Shown here: one piece after another, positions 63,330 through 64,000 of the stretch
Numbering within the stretch: position 1 is the stretch's first letter
Layout: every line of letters starts with the position of its first letter
Origin: Ensifer adhaerens
GTDB taxonomy: Bacteria > Pseudomonadota > Alphaproteobacteria > Rhizobiales > Rhizobiaceae
Direction: 5' to 3'
NCBI RefSeq assembly: GCF_020035535.1
Contig: NZ_CP083349.1
Span: 248,001-312,000, forward strand
Length of the DNA: 64,000 nucleotides
Notes under the pieces: generated by a model
Told to the model about the DNA's origin: nothing
The model's database searches: none
Seen by the model: only the letters and a program-made list of their open reading frames with translations
Translations under genes and position numbers: made by a program

Positions 63330-63596
63330 ATGAATGAGGCGGATGCCCTCGATATCGTACAGGCCGCGATCTGGACCGTGATCGTGGCCTCGGGCCCCGC
63401 CGTTCTCGCCGCCATGATTGTCGGCGTCGTCATCGCCTTCATTCAGGCGCTGACCCAGGTGCAGGAAATGACCCTCACTTTCGTCCCGAAGATCCTTGCG
63501 GTCATGATTACCGTTGCGGTGTCCGCGCCCTTCATCGGCGCCCAGATTTCCATCTTCACCGACATCATCTTCTCTCGCATCCAATCCGGCTTCTGA
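63330..63596 (+). CDS. fliQ: Flagellar export gate protein FliQ
   Basis: Small membrane component of the export gate, 88 residues, with two membrane helices (about 15-40 and 53-75) flanking the conserved polar loop FIQALTQVQEMTLTFVPKIL. Seven bases after flgD. A 132-base gap separates it from flhA. Confidence 0.95.
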   Translation: MNEADALDIVQAAIWTVIVASGPAVLAAMIVGVVIAFIQALTQVQEMTLTFVPKILAVMITVAVSAPFIGAQISIFTDIIFSRIQSGF

Positions 63597-63728
63597 TCCG
63601 CTCTCGCCGTTGGGGCGCCCGGGCGATCGCTGTGAAACCCTCGCGCAAGCTTGGGCCGCTATCTCCGTTCCTATAGTGGGGCAGCGCGTGTGAATGCTGC
63701 CTTGTTCTCATGATGAGACGGAAGAGAC

Positions 63729-64000
63729 ATGGCACAACAAGCAGCGCTGATCATCCCGAAAGTCGCACCGAAGGGCCGGGATGTCGGCTTTGCGCTCGGG
63801 ATCGTGGCGATCCTGTCGATCCTCTTCCTGCCCATTCCTCCGTTCCTGATCGATATGGGACTGGCGTTTTCCATCGCCTTTTCGGTGCTGATCCTGATGG
63901 TCTCGCTGTGGATCCAGCGTCCGCTGGAATTCTCCTCGTTTCCGACCATCCTGCTGATCTCGACCATGGTGCGCCTGGCGTTGAACATCGCCACCACCCG
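63729..64000 (+). CDS. flhA: Flagellar export protein FlhA, 5' part (cut by window end)
   Basis: The first 90 codons of the large export-gate protein FlhA; the rest lies outside. After a short polar lead ([20 protein letters not shown]) come two membrane helices ([20 protein letters not shown] and [19 protein letters not shown]), then the family signature [30 protein letters not shown] lies before the ATG at 63729. Confidence 0.95.
   Translation, partial: MAQQAALIIPKVAPKGRDVGFALGIVAILSILFLPIPPFLIDMGLAFSIAFSVLILMVSLWIQRPLEFSSFPTILLISTMVRLALNIATT

Overview
The window is high-GC alphaproteobacterial chromosome. Its content and gene order match the motility region of the Sinorhizobium/Ensifer group: a che operon led by icpA with cheS and cheT, the LuxR-type pair visN/visR, the OmpR-type regulator rem, motB-motC-fliK, and tandem flagellin genes. 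The flagellins are short (313-323 residues), which would fit an Ensifer adhaerens-like or Rhizobium-like strain. The species call is an inference from gene order and recalled family features; no database search was run.

Layout. (1) 1-4.6 kb: the 3' end of a flagellin cut by the window edge, then unrelated small genes (secreted peptide, family 2 glycosyltransferase, DUF930 protein, YbaK-type deacylase, GlsB-type membrane protein) and a candidate 31-residue membrane peptide. (2) 4.6-15.7 kb: a complete L-rhamnose catabolic locus. rhaD-rhaI run leftward and rhaR-S-T-P-Q-U-K run rightward from a shared operator region. A RIME-like palindromic repeat sits between the binding-protein gene and the rest of the transporter. 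(3) 16.4-24.8 kb: the chemotaxis operon icpA-cheS-cheY1-cheA-cheW-cheR-cheB-cheY2-cheD-cheT. (4) 25.2-29.2 kb: fliF, an 830-base AT-rich regulatory gap, and visN-visR. (5) 29.3-34.6 kb, minus strand: motA-fliM-fliN-fliG-flhB and a conserved unknown gene. (6) 34.8-44.6 kb, plus strand: DUF1217 gene-flgF-fliI-unknown membrane protein-flgB-flgC-fliE-flgG-flgA-flgI-motE-flgH-fliL-fliP. (7) 44.7-46.6 kb, minus strand: a SPINDLY/OGT-type glycosyltransferase. (8) 47-51.7 kb: four tandem flagellin genes, each with its own promoter region and terminator. (9) 52.2-57.3 kb: a FliH-like candidate, motB, motC, fliK and a lytic transglycosylase. (10) 57.6-64 kb: rem, flgE, flgK, flgL, flaF, flbT, flgD, fliQ and the start of flhA.

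How it works together. In the rhizobial scheme known from S. meliloti, VisNR activates the basal-body genes and rem, and Rem then activates flagellin, hook and chemotaxis genes. The sequence adds something of interest. Perfect TTAA-N7-TTAA motifs, the classic CtrA full site, lie upstream of visN, flaA, flaC and rem. TTAACCAT half sites lie upstream of the che operon and of a tiny membrane-protein ORF. This suggests cell-cycle input at several tiers of the hierarchy.

The main things worth a second look are the CtrA-type site set, a shared CCGG(A/T)ATGTC element before all four flagellins, apparent gene conversion among flagellins, the IcpA globin domain without its haem-ligating histidine, the Rem receiver without its phosphoacceptor aspartate, CheT with a CheZ-like DxxxQ motif, a candidate for the missing FliH, a DFGS-repeat linker in FliN, and three candidate tiny or overlapping genes. 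I saw no CRISPR array, tRNA, rRNA, transposase or prophage.
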